Part shown: positions 52,907-62,537 of the stretch, in pieces
Position numbering within the stretch: the first letter of the stretch is position 1
How the letters are laid out: each line of letters opens with the position of its first letter
Source of the DNA: Gammaproteobacteria bacterium
Lineage (GTDB): Bacteria > Pseudomonadota > Gammaproteobacteria > Nitrococcales > Nitrococcaceae
Direction of reading: 5' to 3'
Assembly: GCA_030433275.1 (NCBI GenBank)
Contig: JAUILK010000009.1
Location: 1-64,000, forward strand
Length of the DNA stretch: 64,000 nt
Program-made: the position numbers and the translations under genes
Notes under the pieces: generated by a model
What the model was told of the DNA's origin: nothing
The model's input: only the letters and a program-made list of their open reading frames with translations
Database searches by the model: none

Positions 52907-53486
52907 GGCGCTTTTTCAGCCGGCTCTATGGCATTGTGCGGTGCGGTGCCAGCCAGCCGCACGCTCCCTGGTTCTTGGCCGCGTTAAGCTTCGCGGAATC
53001 TTCCTTTTTCCCAGTGCCGCCGGATGTCATGTTGGCGCCGATGGTGTTGGTGCGGCCCTGCCGAGCATTGCATTTCGCCTTGCTGACGACACTGGCATCG
53101 GTGCTCGGTGGCTTGCTCGGTTATGTGATCGGCTACTATGCTTTTGAGCTTGTTCGCCCTTTATTGTATTCATGGGGGCAATGGCAGAGCTATCTCGCGG
53201 TGCGCGATTGGTTTGATCGTTGGGGATTTTGGGCGGTTTTGATAGCTGGTTTCTCGCCGATACCCTACAAAGTGTTCACGATTGCCGCCGGTGCTATGCA
53301 AATTGCCATAATTCCATTCATGTTGGCTTCTCTGCTTGGGCGAGGGGGGCGGTTTTTTCTGGTGGCCATTCTCATCGCGTGGGGGGGGGGAAACTGGAGC
53401 CTTGGCTGCGCACCTACATTGACTGGGTTGGGTGGGTAACCGTTGCTGTCCTCGTGCTGGTTGTGGCGTGCCTGCGGTTGTTGTGA
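52903..53486 (+). pseudogene. yqaA: DedA-like membrane protein YqaA, frame broken at a G10 tract
   Basis: YqaA-type inner-membrane protein of the VTT/DedA superfamily, with its usual place between pcm and nlpD. The N-terminal 160 residues are normal (for example FAESSFFPVPPDVMLAPM and GFSPIPYKVFTIAAGA). At 53381-53390 a run of ten G throws the frame: as written the protein ends at 53439 with an unrelated tail. The expected ending (KLEPWLRTYIDWVGWVTVAVL, stop 53484-53486) continues in the next frame and would be restored by 8 or 11 G. Either the tract is phase-variable, or the gene has mutated, or the base count is wrong. The restored stop overlaps the nlpD start, which favours a recently functional gene. 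Confidence 0.8.
53381..53390 (+). repeat. G10 homopolymer breaking yqaA
   Basis: Ten consecutive G between GCGT and AAACTGG. Eight or eleven would give an uninterrupted YqaA protein. It matches in length the G10 tract inside lpxA. Confidence 0.95.
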
Positions 53487-54250
53487 TGGCATGGCGTGTT
53501 TTGCTTGGCCTTGGAGTACTCGCCTTTGTTGCCATAGGCTGTAGCGAGTTTGATTACGGCCGCCGTGATCTTCGCCCGCGTACCACCGGGCCGCCACCAC
53601 CGGTATACACCGTACGCCAAGGCGATACGCTGTTTTCGGTGGCTTGGCGCTACGGTTTGGATTATCGGAGCATCGCCCGCTGGAATGGCATAGACTCGCC
53701 CTATACGATCTATCCCAAGCAGCGCTTGCGGTTGCGCCCCTCTACCGTGCCCAAGCACCAGGTGACGGAGCGCCCGGCCCGAGTGAAATCGGCGGCAAAG
53801 TCAAAGCCTCTTGCCAAGCCCAAATCCGTTCCGAAGCCTCAGCCTACTGAGTCGGTGCTCGTTGCCGAATCGGATTCCGGGATCGTTTGGCGCTGGCCTG
53901 CCGAGGGTACTGTTCTGCGGCACTTTCAGGCCGATGGGGCAGGCATGCAGGGGATTACGCTGCAAGGTCGTCTGGGTGAGCCGATCCGGGCCGCTGCGGC
54001 GGGTCGCGTAGTCTATAGCGGCAATGGGTTGCGAGGCTACGGTAACTTGATCATTGTTAAGCATAATGGCACTTATATCACCGCTTACGGCTACAATCGC
54101 GACTTGCTCGTCCACGAAGGCGATCAGGTTCGGGCCGGGCAAGTCATCGCGCGCATGGGGCTGGGTCCCGCGCATCAGCCGACCGCTCACTTTGAAATTC
54201 GGCGCAACGGTAAGCCGGTGGACCCATTGCGGTATTTGCCGCCGCCTTGA
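53486..54250 (+). CDS. nlpD: NlpD-like lipoprotein (LysM and M23 domains)
   Basis: Envelope lipoprotein that in E. coli activates the amidase AmiC during cell separation. From ATG 53486 it has 254 residues, with a lipoprotein-type signal ending VAIGC (Cys at about 18), a LysM domain (about 38-82, [17 protein letters not shown]) and a Pro/Lys-rich linker. The C-terminal LytM/M23 domain follows (about 130-252). Metal-binding residues of active M23 peptidases are partly replaced (QGITLQG and TAYGYN where His-containing motifs are expected), as in other NlpD/EnvC activators. Its coding region usually contains the main rpoS promoter. Confidence 0.92.
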   Translation: MAWRVLLGLGVLAFVAIGCSEFDYGRRDLRPRTTGPPPPVYTVRQGDTLFSVAWRYGLDYRSIARWNGIDSPYTIYPKQRLRLRPSTVPKHQVTERPARVKSAAKSKPLAKPKSVPKPQPTESVLVAESDSGIVWRWPAEGTVLRHFQADGAGMQGITLQGRLGEPIRAAAAGRVVYSGNGLRGYGNLIIVKHNGTYITAYGYNRDLLVHEGDQVRAGQVIARMGLGPAHQPTAHFEIRRNGKPVDPLRYLPPP

Positions 54251-54408
54251 CGGGGGAGGGATGCCGAGGCATTGCATGGGATATTCTACGAGCATATATT
54301 GAACTGAGCAGAAGAAGAACGCTGGTTTTTCCGGCGGTGCCTATGGATGCAGGCGACGCTGAATACCCGCGCTCCGCAGCATTGGGCGGGCCCGACGGAG
54401 GAGAAGCC

Positions 54409-55413
54409 ATGGCGAAGAAGCAGGTGGTGGAGATCGACACGGAAGTAGTGGCAGAGAATCTCGACCTCGCGGAGGATGAATTTTTTCTGGATGAGCAGGA
54501 TACGAGCTCGACTCCGGCTGAAAACCAAGACGCGAAGGACGTAAGTGAGCGTTGCGCACAGCGCAAGACGGAGCGCCAGGACACGCTTGATCCCACTCAA
54601 ATCTATCTCAACGAAATCGGCTATTCGCCACTATTGACCGCCAAGGAGGAAGTGTATTACGCGCGCCGTGCCCAAGGGGGCGACGAATCGGCGCGCAAGC
54701 GAATGATTGAAAGCAATTTACGATTGGTGGTCAAGATTGCGCGGCGTTACATGAATCGTGGGCTCGCTTTCCTCGACCTGATCGAAGAAGGCAATCTGGG
54801 CCTCATCCGGGCGGTAGAGAAATTTGATCCTGAGCGTGGGTTTCGCTTTTCCACTTATGCGACGTGGTGGATTCGGCAAACCATCGAACGCGCGATTATG
54901 AATCAAACCCGTACGATTCGACTACCAATACACGTTATCAAGGAAATAAATCAGTATCTACGCATTGCACGGCAATTGGTGCAGCGGCTGGACCACGAGC
55001 CGACACTCGAGGAAATCGCAGCAGCGATGGATCGCTCCGTCGAGGACGTTCGTCATATGATGGGGCTCAACGAGGGGGTTACTTCCGTGGATATCCCGAT
55101 CGGTCGAGACGCTGATCGAGTTCTGTTGGATGCTATTCCCGACGAGGTGAATCCGGACCCTTTTGCTGCATTGCAAGACGAAGATATCGTCTCTCATTTG
55201 GATATCTGGCTCAATGAGCTCACCGATAAGCAGCGAGCGGTGGTGGAACGTCGCTTTGGCCTGCATGGTTATGAGAAGGCGACTTTGGAGGAGGTGGGTG
55301 ACGAGATTGGGGTGACGCGTGAGCGGGTTCGCCAAATCCAGATCGATGCGCTAAAAAAACTGCGTGAAGTAATGGAACGCTCGGGTTTCTCGCAGGACAA
55401 CGTCTTCGGTTGA
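54409..55413 (+). CDS. rpoS: RNA polymerase sigma factor RpoS
   Basis: Stationary-phase and general stress sigma factor. From ATG 54409 it has 334 residues (E. coli 330), and GGAGGAG lies about 6 nt upstream; earlier in-frame starts (54247, 54343) lack this. Region 1.2 ([21 protein letters not shown]), region 2 ([38 protein letters not shown]), region 3 and region 4 ([21 protein letters not shown]) are complete. The acidic N-terminus is typical. The 160-bp leader downstream of nlpD could fold and be a target of small RNAs, but I see no specific site. Confidence 0.95.
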   Translation: MAKKQVVEIDTEVVAENLDLAEDEFFLDEQDTSSTPAENQDAKDVSERCAQRKTERQDTLDPTQIYLNEIGYSPLLTAKEEVYYARRAQGGDESARKRMIESNLRLVVKIARRYMNRGLAFLDLIEEGNLGLIRAVEKFDPERGFRFSTYATWWIRQTIERAIMNQTRTIRLPIHVIKEINQYLRIARQLVQRLDHEPTLEEIAAAMDRSVEDVRHMMGLNEGVTSVDIPIGRDADRVLLDAIPDEVNPDPFAALQDEDIVSHLDIWLNELTDKQRAVVERRFGLHGYEKATLEEVGDEIGVTRERVRQIQIDALKKLREVMERSGFSQDNVFG

Positions 55414-55456
55414 CGTTCCGATACTTGCTTGAGGACGATTGACGAGGTTGATATCG

Positions 55457-55483
55457 CGCACTGCGATGAGTGCGGTTTGTTGT
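55457..55483 (+). terminator. Candidate intrinsic terminator after rpoS
   Basis: CGCACT (55457-55462), loop GCGATG, AGTGCG (55469-55474), then GTTTGTTGT. The stem has six perfect pairs and the tail is U-rich but interrupted by G. It lies 44 bp after the rpoS stop, between convergent genes. Confidence 0.5.
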
Positions 55484-55497
55484 ACGTTAGTGCTATT

Positions 55498-55872
55498 TCA
55501 GCGAATGATAAGAGCTGCGGCAACCCGGCGTCCTTCGGACATCAATATATTATAGGTTCGGCAGGCGGAAGGTGTGTCCATGATTTCAAGGCCAATACCC
55601 CGCTCTAATAGGCTGAGCATGATGTTCCGGGAAGGAAAATGTTGCTGCGGGCCGGTACCGAGTAGCACGATCTCCGGTGCCAGAGTAATGATTGCCTCCA
55701 TGTGCGCGCGTTCCAGATCCTCGAAATAGCGGGGTGGCCAACCTTGAAGTAGCCTGTCGGGGGTTACGATAGCACTGGTTTTGATCGCCCATTCGTTGAT
55801 AATGATGCGCCCGGACTCATAGCTCTTTATCCGATAGGCCGTAACATCGCCGGTTTCAAGTATCATCTTCAT
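55498..55872 (-). CDS. Mth938-like domain protein
   Basis: A 124-residue protein of the Mth938/DUF498 family, a small alpha/beta fold of unknown function also found as a human mitochondrial assembly factor relative (NDUFAF3). Family features visible are the start of the fold (AYRIKSYESGRIIINEWAIKTSAIV), EIVLLGTGPQQHFPS and GIGLEIMDTPSACRTYNIL. It converges on rpoS and diverges from the aminotransferase gene. Both ATG codons at 55872 and 55866 are possible starts. Homologues sit beside diverse genes, so the neighbourhood gives little guidance. Confidence 0.85.
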   Translation of the reverse strand: MKMILETGDVTAYRIKSYESGRIIINEWAIKTSAIVTPDRLLQGWPPRYFEDLERAHMEAIITLAPEIVLLGTGPQQHFPSRNIMLSLLERGIGLEIMDTPSACRTYNILMSEGRRVAAALIIR

Positions 55873-55950
55873 CTTTAGTCACAGTAACCGTTGTGGCCAG
55901 GGAGTGTCGCGTTGACAGCGTTTCCACCACTCGGTAGCTTGCCATAGTGG

Positions 55951-55966
55951 CGCGCTTTTTAGCGCG
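55951..55966 (+). promoter_or_regulatory. Hairpin abutting the first ATG of the aminotransferase gene
   Basis: CGCGCT (55951-55956), TTTT, AGCGCG (55961-55966) directly precedes the ATG at 55967. It occupies the position where a Shine-Dalgarno would lie. Either it limits initiation there, or the real start is downstream. Confidence 0.45.
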
Positions 55967-57235
55967 ATGCGTCCGGATCCGGCTCTGAGAAGGTCGGTAA
56001 GTAATTGGACATTCAGAGCGGCGACGATCGTGGAACGACAATCCGAGTTGAACGCAGAATTCCCGCGGATTAAACGCCTTCCCCCTTATGTCTTCAATAT
56101 AGTCAATGAACTCAAGGCGAGCGCTCGTGCCCGCGGTGAAGACATCATCGATTTTGGAATGGGTAATCCGGACCGTCCTACCCCAGCTCATATTGTAGAG
56201 AAGCTGGCCGAGGTGGTGCAGCGTCCCGACACCCACCGTTATTCCGTGTCACGGGGCATTCCCCGGCTGCGTAAGGCCATTACCGATTGGTATGCACGGC
56301 GCTTTGACGTCGAACTCGACCCGCAAAGCGAGGCCATTGTGACCATCGGCTCGAAGGAGGGGCTAGCGCATTTGGCACTTGCCACCCTGGGGCCAGGAGA
56401 CAATGTTTTAGTACCCAATCCCTCCTATCCCATCCACCCCTATGGAGTGGTGATTGCGGGCGCCGATATACGGCATCTACCGTTGGTGCCAGGAATTGAT
56501 TTTTTCGCCGAATTGGAAAAGGCGGTCAAGGATACCTGGCCCAAGCCGAAGATGTTGATCCTCAACTTCCCGGCGAACCCCAGCACACAGTGCGTCGATC
56601 TTGATTTTTTTGAGCAACTGGTCGCCGTATGTCGTGAGCATGGTATTTGGGTTGTCCATGATCTGGCTTATGCGGATATTGTTTTCGACAATTATGTTGC
56701 ACCCTCTGTTTTGCAGGTGCCGGGTGCCAAAGCAATTGCTGTCGAGTGCTTTTCATTATCGAAAAGTTATAACATGCCCGGCTGGCGGGTTGGGTTTTTC
56801 TGCGGCAATCCTCAGCTGATCGCTGCACTGGCGCGTATGAAGTCGTATCTCGACTACGGTATGTTTACACCGATTCAGGTCGCTGCCATTACGGCGCTGG
56901 AAGGACCGCAAGATTGTGTCGTCGAGATTCGGGAAACTTATCGTCGACGCCGGGATGTGTTGTGCGATGGTCTGGTCGCCGCCGGCTGGGAAGTGATCAA
57001 ACCCAAAGCGACGATGTTTGTGTGGGCGCCCATACCATCAGAGTATCGAGCCATGGGCTCACTGGAGTTCACCAAGAAGCTGCTGAGGGAGGCTAAGGTG
57101 GCTGTTTCCCCTGGCATTGGTTTCGGTGAATACGGTGACGATCATGTCCGCTTCGGTCTGATTGAGAACGAACACCGAACTCGGCAGGCTATTCGGGGGA
57201 TAAAACAGATGTTGCGCAAAAATGGCCGTTTCTGA
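55967..57235 (+). CDS. alaC: PLP-dependent aminotransferase, AlaC family
   Basis: Class I/II aminotransferase of the group that in E. coli (AlaC) makes alanine from pyruvate and glutamate. Up to 422 residues. Conserved sequence begins [16 protein letters not shown] at about codon 28. The PLP lysine is in [24 protein letters not shown] and NFPANPSTQ are also present. The start is uncertain: ATG 55967 has a hairpin instead of a ribosome-binding site, while GTG 56030 and TTG 56048 lie nearer the conserved N-terminus. It is 12 bp upstream of hom, an arrangement frequent in proteobacteria, which suggests a role near aspartate-family amino acids. Confidence 0.88.
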   Translation: MRPDPALRRSVSNWTFRAATIVERQSELNAEFPRIKRLPPYVFNIVNELKASARARGEDIIDFGMGNPDRPTPAHIVEKLAEVVQRPDTHRYSVSRGIPRLRKAITDWYARRFDVELDPQSEAIVTIGSKEGLAHLALATLGPGDNVLVPNPSYPIHPYGVVIAGADIRHLPLVPGIDFFAELEKAVKDTWPKPKMLILNFPANPSTQCVDLDFFEQLVAVCREHGIWVVHDLAYADIVFDNYVAPSVLQVPGAKAIAVECFSLSKSYNMPGWRVGFFCGNPQLIAALARMKSYLDYGMFTPIQVAAITALEGPQDCVVEIRETYRRRRDVLCDGLVAAGWEVIKPKATMFVWAPIPSEYRAMGSLEFTKKLLREAKVAVSPGIGFGEYGDDHVRFGLIENEHRTRQAIRGIKQMLRKNGRF

Positions 57236-57247
57236 GGAGGAGCAGCA

Positions 57248-58558
57248 GTGAAGGCGGTGAAAGTCGGTCTGCTGGGGCTTGGCACGGTCGGTGGGGGAAC
57301 GGTCAACCTATTGGCGCGCAATCGCGACGAGATCACTCGCCGCGCGGGTCGGGCCATCGATGTCGTGCATGCCGCCACGCGTCACCTGGATCGACCGCGC
57401 ACCTGTAGTACGGCCGGAATTCGTCTGACTACCGACTTGTTCGAAGTGGTCGACGATCCTGAGATCGAGATCATCGTCGAGCTCATTGGCGGTGAATCCT
57501 TGGCCAAGGAGGTGACGCTACGCGCCATAGACAATGGGAAGCACGTTGTAACGGCTAATAAGGCGTTGATTGCTTTGCATGGCAATGAGATTTTCCGGCG
57601 CGCGCGAGAGAAAGGTGCGACCATCGGCTTTGAAGCGGCCGTGGCGGGCGGTATACCAATCATCAAGGCGGTGCGCGAGGCATTGGTGGGCAATCGGATC
57701 GAATGGCTCGCCGGTATCATCAACGGGACTGCCAATTTTATTCTCAGTGAGATGTTTTACGAGAGCCGAGAATTCGGCGAGGTGCTGGCCGAGGCGCAGC
57801 GCCTGGGTTATGCCGAAGCCGATCCCACCTTTGATGTAGAGGGGATCGATGCTGCCCATAAGCTTACCATTCTGGCATCAATCGCGTTCGGTATCCCGTT
57901 GCAGTTTGACAAAGTTCATATCGAGGGGATTACCCATTTTAATCGCGAAGATGTGGCTTATGCCGAAGAGTTTGGATTTAGAATCAAGCACTTGGGTATT
58001 TGCCGACGCGACGAGTGGGGCATTAGCTTACGCGTGCACCCGACCCTGCTGCCGGCCAGACAACTGCTCTCCAGCGTCGATGGAGTAATGAACGCGGTTA
58101 TGGTCAAGAGCGATGCGCTTGGTCCCACGCTCTATTATGGGGCCGGAGCCGGAGCCGAGCCCACTGCTTCGGCGGTAGTCGCCGACTTGGTGGACGTGGT
58201 CCGAGAATTCACGTTGGAGCCCGAAAACCGTGTGCCCTTTTTGGCCTTTCAATCCCACGCCTTGTCACACGAGCCATTGTTACCGCTTCCGGAAATCGAG
58301 GCGGCGTACTATCTGCGTATGCAAGCCGTCGACCAGCCCGGTGTTTTGGCCGAGGTTACTCGTATACTTGGCGAAGCTGCGATCAGCATCGAAGCGATCA
58401 TACAGAAACAGCCTGCCCCAGGCGCCGAAAATGTGCCCGTAATCATACTCACTCACCGTGTACGGGAGTGGCGGATCCAGCAGGCCTGCTCGCGCATCGA
58501 ACAGCTCAGCTCCATCCAAGGTTATATTACGCGGATCCGCGTGGAAACGCTTGACTAG
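57248..58558 (+). CDS. hom: Homoserine dehydrogenase
   Basis: NAD(P)H-dependent reduction of aspartate semialdehyde to homoserine. The 436-residue monofunctional enzyme has the Rossmann motif [12 protein letters not shown] (7-18), VTANKALI, the catalytic region [17 protein letters not shown], the [11 protein letters not shown] signature, [18 protein letters not shown], and a C-terminal ACT domain (about 350-430) for threonine feedback. GTG 57248 is preceded by GAGGAGGAGCAGCA. It forms an operon with the aminotransferase gene and thrC. Confidence 0.97.
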   Translation: MKAVKVGLLGLGTVGGGTVNLLARNRDEITRRAGRAIDVVHAATRHLDRPRTCSTAGIRLTTDLFEVVDDPEIEIIVELIGGESLAKEVTLRAIDNGKHVVTANKALIALHGNEIFRRAREKGATIGFEAAVAGGIPIIKAVREALVGNRIEWLAGIINGTANFILSEMFYESREFGEVLAEAQRLGYAEADPTFDVEGIDAAHKLTILASIAFGIPLQFDKVHIEGITHFNREDVAYAEEFGFRIKHLGICRRDEWGISLRVHPTLLPARQLLSSVDGVMNAVMVKSDALGPTLYYGAGAGAEPTASAVVADLVDVVREFTLEPENRVPFLAFQSHALSHEPLLPLPEIEAAYYLRMQAVDQPGVLAEVTRILGEAAISIEAIIQKQPAPGAENVPVIILTHRVREWRIQQACSRIEQLSSIQGYITRIRVETLD

Positions 58559-58598
58559 TAGCCGCGTCTGCACAAAAGAACTTAAGGGAACTTGCTTC

Positions 58599-59738
58599 AT
58601 GCCGTTTAGGTCTCGATACACTGGCCTTATCGCTAAATACCACGACCGGTTGCCGCTCGCCGACGATGTCCGAATAATTAGTCTGGGGGAGGGGAATACG
58701 CCGCTGATTCGGCTCTGCAATCTGCCTCGTCGGTTGGGCCGGGAAGTTGATATTTATGTTAAGTACGAAGGCCTTAATCCAACGGGCTCTTTCAAGGACC
58801 GAGGCATGACGGTGGCGGTGACCCAAGCCGTTGCGGAGGGTTGCCGCGCGATCGTCTGTGCCTCTACGGGCAACACTTCCGCCTCGGCGGCGGCCTATGC
58901 AGCTCGCAGCGGAATGCGCGCTTTCGTGCTGATCCCCGAGGGCAAGATCGCCATGGGCAAGCTGGCGCAAGCTATCATCCATGGCGCTGAAGTCCTACAG
59001 ATCCGAGGTAATTTCGATGTCGGTATGCGTATCGTCCGCGAATTGGCGGAGGAGGGGCCGATTACCTTGGTCAACTCTGTTAACCCATATCGGCTGCAGG
59101 GCCAGAAGACTGCCGCGTTCGAGATCATAGAAGAGTTGGAGCGCGTACCCGAGTTTCACTGTTTGCCAGTCGGTAACGCGGGTAACATCACAGCCCATTG
59201 GATCGGCTACAGCGAACTCGCCCTCGGTCACAATGACCAGGGGACCCAAGCGTGCTCTTTTTGTGCCGGGCGCTGCCGGTTTACTTGCGCTATGGTTCGG
59301 GAGCGACCGCGGATGATCGGATATCAGGCCGCGGGCGCCGCTCCATTCCTGCGCACTCAGATGATAGATAATCCGGAGACCGTGGCGACCGCGATCCGCA
59401 TTGGTCATCCGCAGTCCTGGGAACAGGCTTGGGCGGCGAGCCGCGAGTCCGGCGGTTGGTTTGCCGAGCTCACCGATCAGGAGATACTCTCTGCGCAGCG
59501 ACTGCTTGCCGAACAGGAAGGGGTGTTCTGCGAGCCGGCTTCGGCCGCCTCCGTGGCGGGTTGCCTTCGGGACGTCCAGACCGGGAAAATTCCCGAGGGT
59601 AGCACCATCGTGTGCACTTTGACTGGTCACGGCCTTAAAGATCCAGATATTGCCAGCCGTGATGCGTCAGCTGCCGTGTGTACGCTCGATGCGGATGTCG
59701 ATCTGATTAAACGGGCGATTTTGGATAAGCTGGGCTGA
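58599..59738 (+). CDS. thrC: Threonine synthase with a four-cysteine insertion
   Basis: PLP enzyme that converts O-phosphohomoserine to threonine. The 379-residue protein is of the short type: [11 protein letters not shown] Lys66 in [21 protein letters not shown], the phosphate-binding [14 protein letters not shown], and the C-terminal [12 protein letters not shown]. Between WIGYSE and [11 protein letters not shown] it holds an insertion of roughly 18 residues with C219-x2-C222-x3-C226-x3-C230, where short-type relatives such as E. coli-unlike type II enzymes usually have a plain linker. The frame is continuous, so this is not obviously a frameshift artefact. It might bind zinc or an Fe-S cluster, but that is inference. 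It lies 40 bp after hom. Confidence 0.94.
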   Translation: MPFRSRYTGLIAKYHDRLPLADDVRIISLGEGNTPLIRLCNLPRRLGREVDIYVKYEGLNPTGSFKDRGMTVAVTQAVAEGCRAIVCASTGNTSASAAAYAARSGMRAFVLIPEGKIAMGKLAQAIIHGAEVLQIRGNFDVGMRIVRELAEEGPITLVNSVNPYRLQGQKTAAFEIIEELERVPEFHCLPVGNAGNITAHWIGYSELALGHNDQGTQACSFCAGRCRFTCAMVRERPRMIGYQAAGAAPFLRTQMIDNPETVATAIRIGHPQSWEQAWAASRESGGWFAELTDQEILSAQRLLAEQEGVFCEPASAASVAGCLRDVQTGKIPEGSTIVCTLTGHGLKDPDIASRDASAAVCTLDADVDLIKRAILDKLG

Positions 59739-59749
59739 TTTTTTTGCCC

Positions 59750-60787
59750 ATGGTCGCGGCGGCTCCAGAGCTCCACATCATCGCTCCCACCCTATTGGGT
59801 CCTCTCCCAAAGGGTGCTATTCAGGCCCACACCGAGGTTTTTCACCCCTCGGCTCTGGAGACACTGCTCACGCGGGGTCGTCGGAGTCGCTGCAGGCACT
59901 CCGGAGAGCTGAGTGCCGTGCTGACCGGGGTGCTCGGTCTCGAACCATTGCCGGTTGGTCCGATTGCTCTGTTGGGCATGGGCGGAGAGCCTGCCGAGAG
60001 CTACTGGTTTCGCGCCGCTCCCATTCACTTGCACCCGGATCGTGACCGTCTGCTGCTGATTGCTGGTGATCAGCTGCAGCCGCGCGAGGATGAGGCCCGA
60101 GCACTAATTGATGAGTTCAATGCATTATTCCAGGAAGACGGCCTGGAGTTGATAGCGCAAGGCGGCACATGGTTTCTGCGTACACCCAACGAGCCTGCGA
60201 TCCAAACCCAGCCTTTGGAACGTGTTTCCGGTCGCTATATGGACGAGCATCTACCGGTTGGCCCTCAGGCCCGAGCATGGATCGCCTTTCTCAACGAGGC
60301 CCAGATGCTGTTCCACAGCAGCGAGGTCAACCACCGGCGCGAAGCGCGCGGCGAATTGTCAATCAATGGTTTATGGATTTGGGGTGGTGGCCACCTGCCC
60401 TACTGTGAGCCTCGATCCCTTATTGAGGCAGTCTATACCGATGCCGCCGATGCTCGTGGTGTTGCCAGATTGCTCGGCATCAAACCGCAGTCGGCGGCCA
60501 AACGCCTGGCACAAATCAAGACGACCGAAGGGCCGTCATTGGCCGTGTGGCCACGGGCAGAGGCCGCACTGGTGCAGGGCAATATCGAGCAGTGGTGGCT
60601 GGCGTTGGCGGATTTTGAGGAGAGTTGGGCTGCGGACGCCATAGTGGCACTGCGCACAGGGGCTTGGCGGGCCGTGCACTTGCACCCTGGCTCCGGGCAG
60701 TCCTGGCGCATTACGGCGGCTGATCTGCGCCGTTTTTGGCGGCGGCGACGCGCGTTTGCCCACTGGGTCATGGAAGAGGGGGTATAA
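59750..60787 (+). CDS. Phosphoglycerate-mutase-like protein (RpfE-like)
   Basis: A 345-residue protein resembling the proteins annotated as cofactor-independent phosphoglycerate mutase-like or RpfE in xanthomonads, where the gene also neighbours recJ. Recognisable parts are LHIIAPTLLGPLP at the start, APIHLHPDRDRLLLI, FLNEAQMLFHSSEVN, GLWIWGGGHLP, and the C-terminal LRRFWRRRR. The alkaline-phosphatase-type metal ligands of true phosphoglycerate mutases are not evident, so catalytic activity is doubtful. ATG 59750 has no clear ribosome-binding site; a TTG six bases upstream is possible. It lies 11 bp after thrC and 10 bp before recJ. Confidence 0.6.
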   Translation: MVAAAPELHIIAPTLLGPLPKGAIQAHTEVFHPSALETLLTRGRRSRCRHSGELSAVLTGVLGLEPLPVGPIALLGMGGEPAESYWFRAAPIHLHPDRDRLLLIAGDQLQPREDEARALIDEFNALFQEDGLELIAQGGTWFLRTPNEPAIQTQPLERVSGRYMDEHLPVGPQARAWIAFLNEAQMLFHSSEVNHRREARGELSINGLWIWGGGHLPYCEPRSLIEAVYTDAADARGVARLLGIKPQSAAKRLAQIKTTEGPSLAVWPRAEAALVQGNIEQWWLALADFEESWAADAIVALRTGAWRAVHLHPGSGQSWRITAADLRRFWRRRRAFAHWVMEEGV

Positions 60788-60797
60788 GGCATAGCGC

Positions 60798-62537
60798 ATG
60801 TTTACTTGGACTATTCGCCGTCGGCCCATTTCTGCAACGATCGAGCAGTTGCCGCAGAATCTCCATCCGGTATTGCGTCGAGTCTATGCGGCGCGCAGTG
60901 TGTGCGGTTCGGCCGATCTCGAGCACGGATTGAGCGAGCTGCATCCACCCCACTTGCTGTTGAATGTCGATGCTGCGGCGGAACTATTAGCCAGAATTCT
61001 CATGGCGCAGGGGCGGATCTTAATCGTTGGTGATTTCGATGCCGACGGGGCTACAAGTACGGCTTTGGCAATCCGAGCATTACGAGCAATGGGGGCGGAG
61101 GCGGTCGACTATCTGGTGCCAAATCGATTTGACTTCGGTTATGGATTGAGCCCGGAGATCGTCCGGGTGGCGCAAGCATGTCGTCCGGATGTCATTGTTA
61201 CGGTCGATAATGGCATATCGAGTCTGGCGGGCGTTGCTGCGGCCAACGCGGCCGGCATTCAGGTCATAATTACCGACCACCACTTGCCGGGCCCTCGGCT
61301 GCCGGATGCGGCGGTTATCGTCAATCCCAACCTGCCGGGCGATTCGTTTCCAAGCAAATCGCTGGCTGGAGTGGGGGTGATTTTCTATGTCATGTTAGCG
61401 CTGCGCACGTATCTGCGTGCAGCCGATTGGTTCACGACTCGCGGAATTGCGGAGCCTAACCTGGCGCAGTTGCTGGATCTCGTCGCCCTGGGCACGGTGG
61501 CGGATATGGCCGTTCTAGACCGCAATAATCGGATTTTGTTGGAGCAGGGGTTAAGGCGTATGCGCGCCGGTCAGGCATGCCCTGGGATCCTCGCTTTGCT
61601 TGCAGTGGCGGGTCGAGCGCACCATCGTCTGGTGGCTGCCGATCTCGGGTTTGCGGTTGGTCCTCGGCTGAATGCCGCCGGTCGCCTTAAGGACATGTCG
61701 AGGGGAATCGAGTGCCTGCTCACCGATTGCCCGCAGAGTGCTTTAGTGATCGCTCGGGAGTTGGATTCCTTTAACCGGCAGCGCCGAGAGATCGAGCAGG
61801 AAATGCAGCAGCAGGCGTTGGCGAGTTTGGAGGCTTTGCAGAACGAGTTTGCGGCGGCGAGTTTGCCGCGGGGTTTGTGCTTGCTCAATACGGGTTGGCA
61901 TCAGGGTGTGATCGGCATTCTGGCTTCCCGGATCAAGCAACGCTGGCACCGCCCGGTAGTCGCTTTCGCGCCGGCGGCCGATGGAACACTGCGGGGTTCA
62001 GCGCGTTCTGTTCCGGGGTTGCATATTCGTGATCTATTGGAGCGCGTCAGCAGTCGGAATCCGGGGTTGATCGTCAAATTCGGCGGGCATGCCATGGCTG
62101 CTGGTTTGACATTGCAGCAGGGAGATTACGATCGGTTCCGTTTAGCCTTCGAGGCGAGCGTGTCGGAAATGGCTTCGGATGAAGTATTCGAACGTATTGT
62201 TCTCACCGATGGTGAACTTGAGCCGGACGAGTTGGATCTGTCGCTGGCGCGGACGCTGCGCATGGCCGGTCCTTGGGGGCATGGCTTTCCAGAGCCGGTG
62301 TTCGACGGGATGTTCACAGTCGTCGATCGGCGGGTCGTGGGCGAAGAGCATGTTCGTTTTCGCGTGCAAGCGTCTCAAAACGAAGCGATCCTGGATGCTA
62401 TTGCATTCGGCGCCACCCGCTATGGTTGGGATAAAGTGCGGGGTACCGTACGGCTCGTTTTTCGACTCGATGTCAACGAGTTTCGGGGTCGGCAATCACT
62501 TCAGTTGGTGATCGAGTACTTGGAGCCAGCGTCCTGA
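60798..62537 (+). CDS. recJ: Single-stranded-DNA-specific exonuclease RecJ
   Basis: 5'-3' exonuclease of mismatch, base-excision and RecF-pathway repair. The 579-residue protein is normal length. DHH-family motifs are visible: I-V-G-D-F-D-A-D-G at 76-84, TVDNGIS, TDHH followed by NPN, and GTVADM. The DHHA1 part has the KFGGHAMAAGLTL motif. An OB fold closes the protein. Its 3' end overlaps the oppositely oriented gene at 62496 by 42 bp. Confidence 0.96.
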   Translation: MFTWTIRRRPISATIEQLPQNLHPVLRRVYAARSVCGSADLEHGLSELHPPHLLLNVDAAAELLARILMAQGRILIVGDFDADGATSTALAIRALRAMGAEAVDYLVPNRFDFGYGLSPEIVRVAQACRPDVIVTVDNGISSLAGVAAANAAGIQVIITDHHLPGPRLPDAAVIVNPNLPGDSFPSKSLAGVGVIFYVMLALRTYLRAADWFTTRGIAEPNLAQLLDLVALGTVADMAVLDRNNRILLEQGLRRMRAGQACPGILALLAVAGRAHHRLVAADLGFAVGPRLNAAGRLKDMSRGIECLLTDCPQSALVIARELDSFNRQRREIEQEMQQQALASLEALQNEFAAASLPRGLCLLNTGWHQGVIGILASRIKQRWHRPVVAFAPAADGTLRGSARSVPGLHIRDLLERVSSRNPGLIVKFGGHAMAAGLTLQQGDYDRFRLAFEASVSEMASDEVFERIVLTDGELEPDELDLSLARTLRMAGPWGHGFPEPVFDGMFTVVDRRVVGEEHVRFRVQASQNEAILDAIAFGATRYGWDKVRGTVRLVFRLDVNEFRGRQSLQLVIEYLEPAS

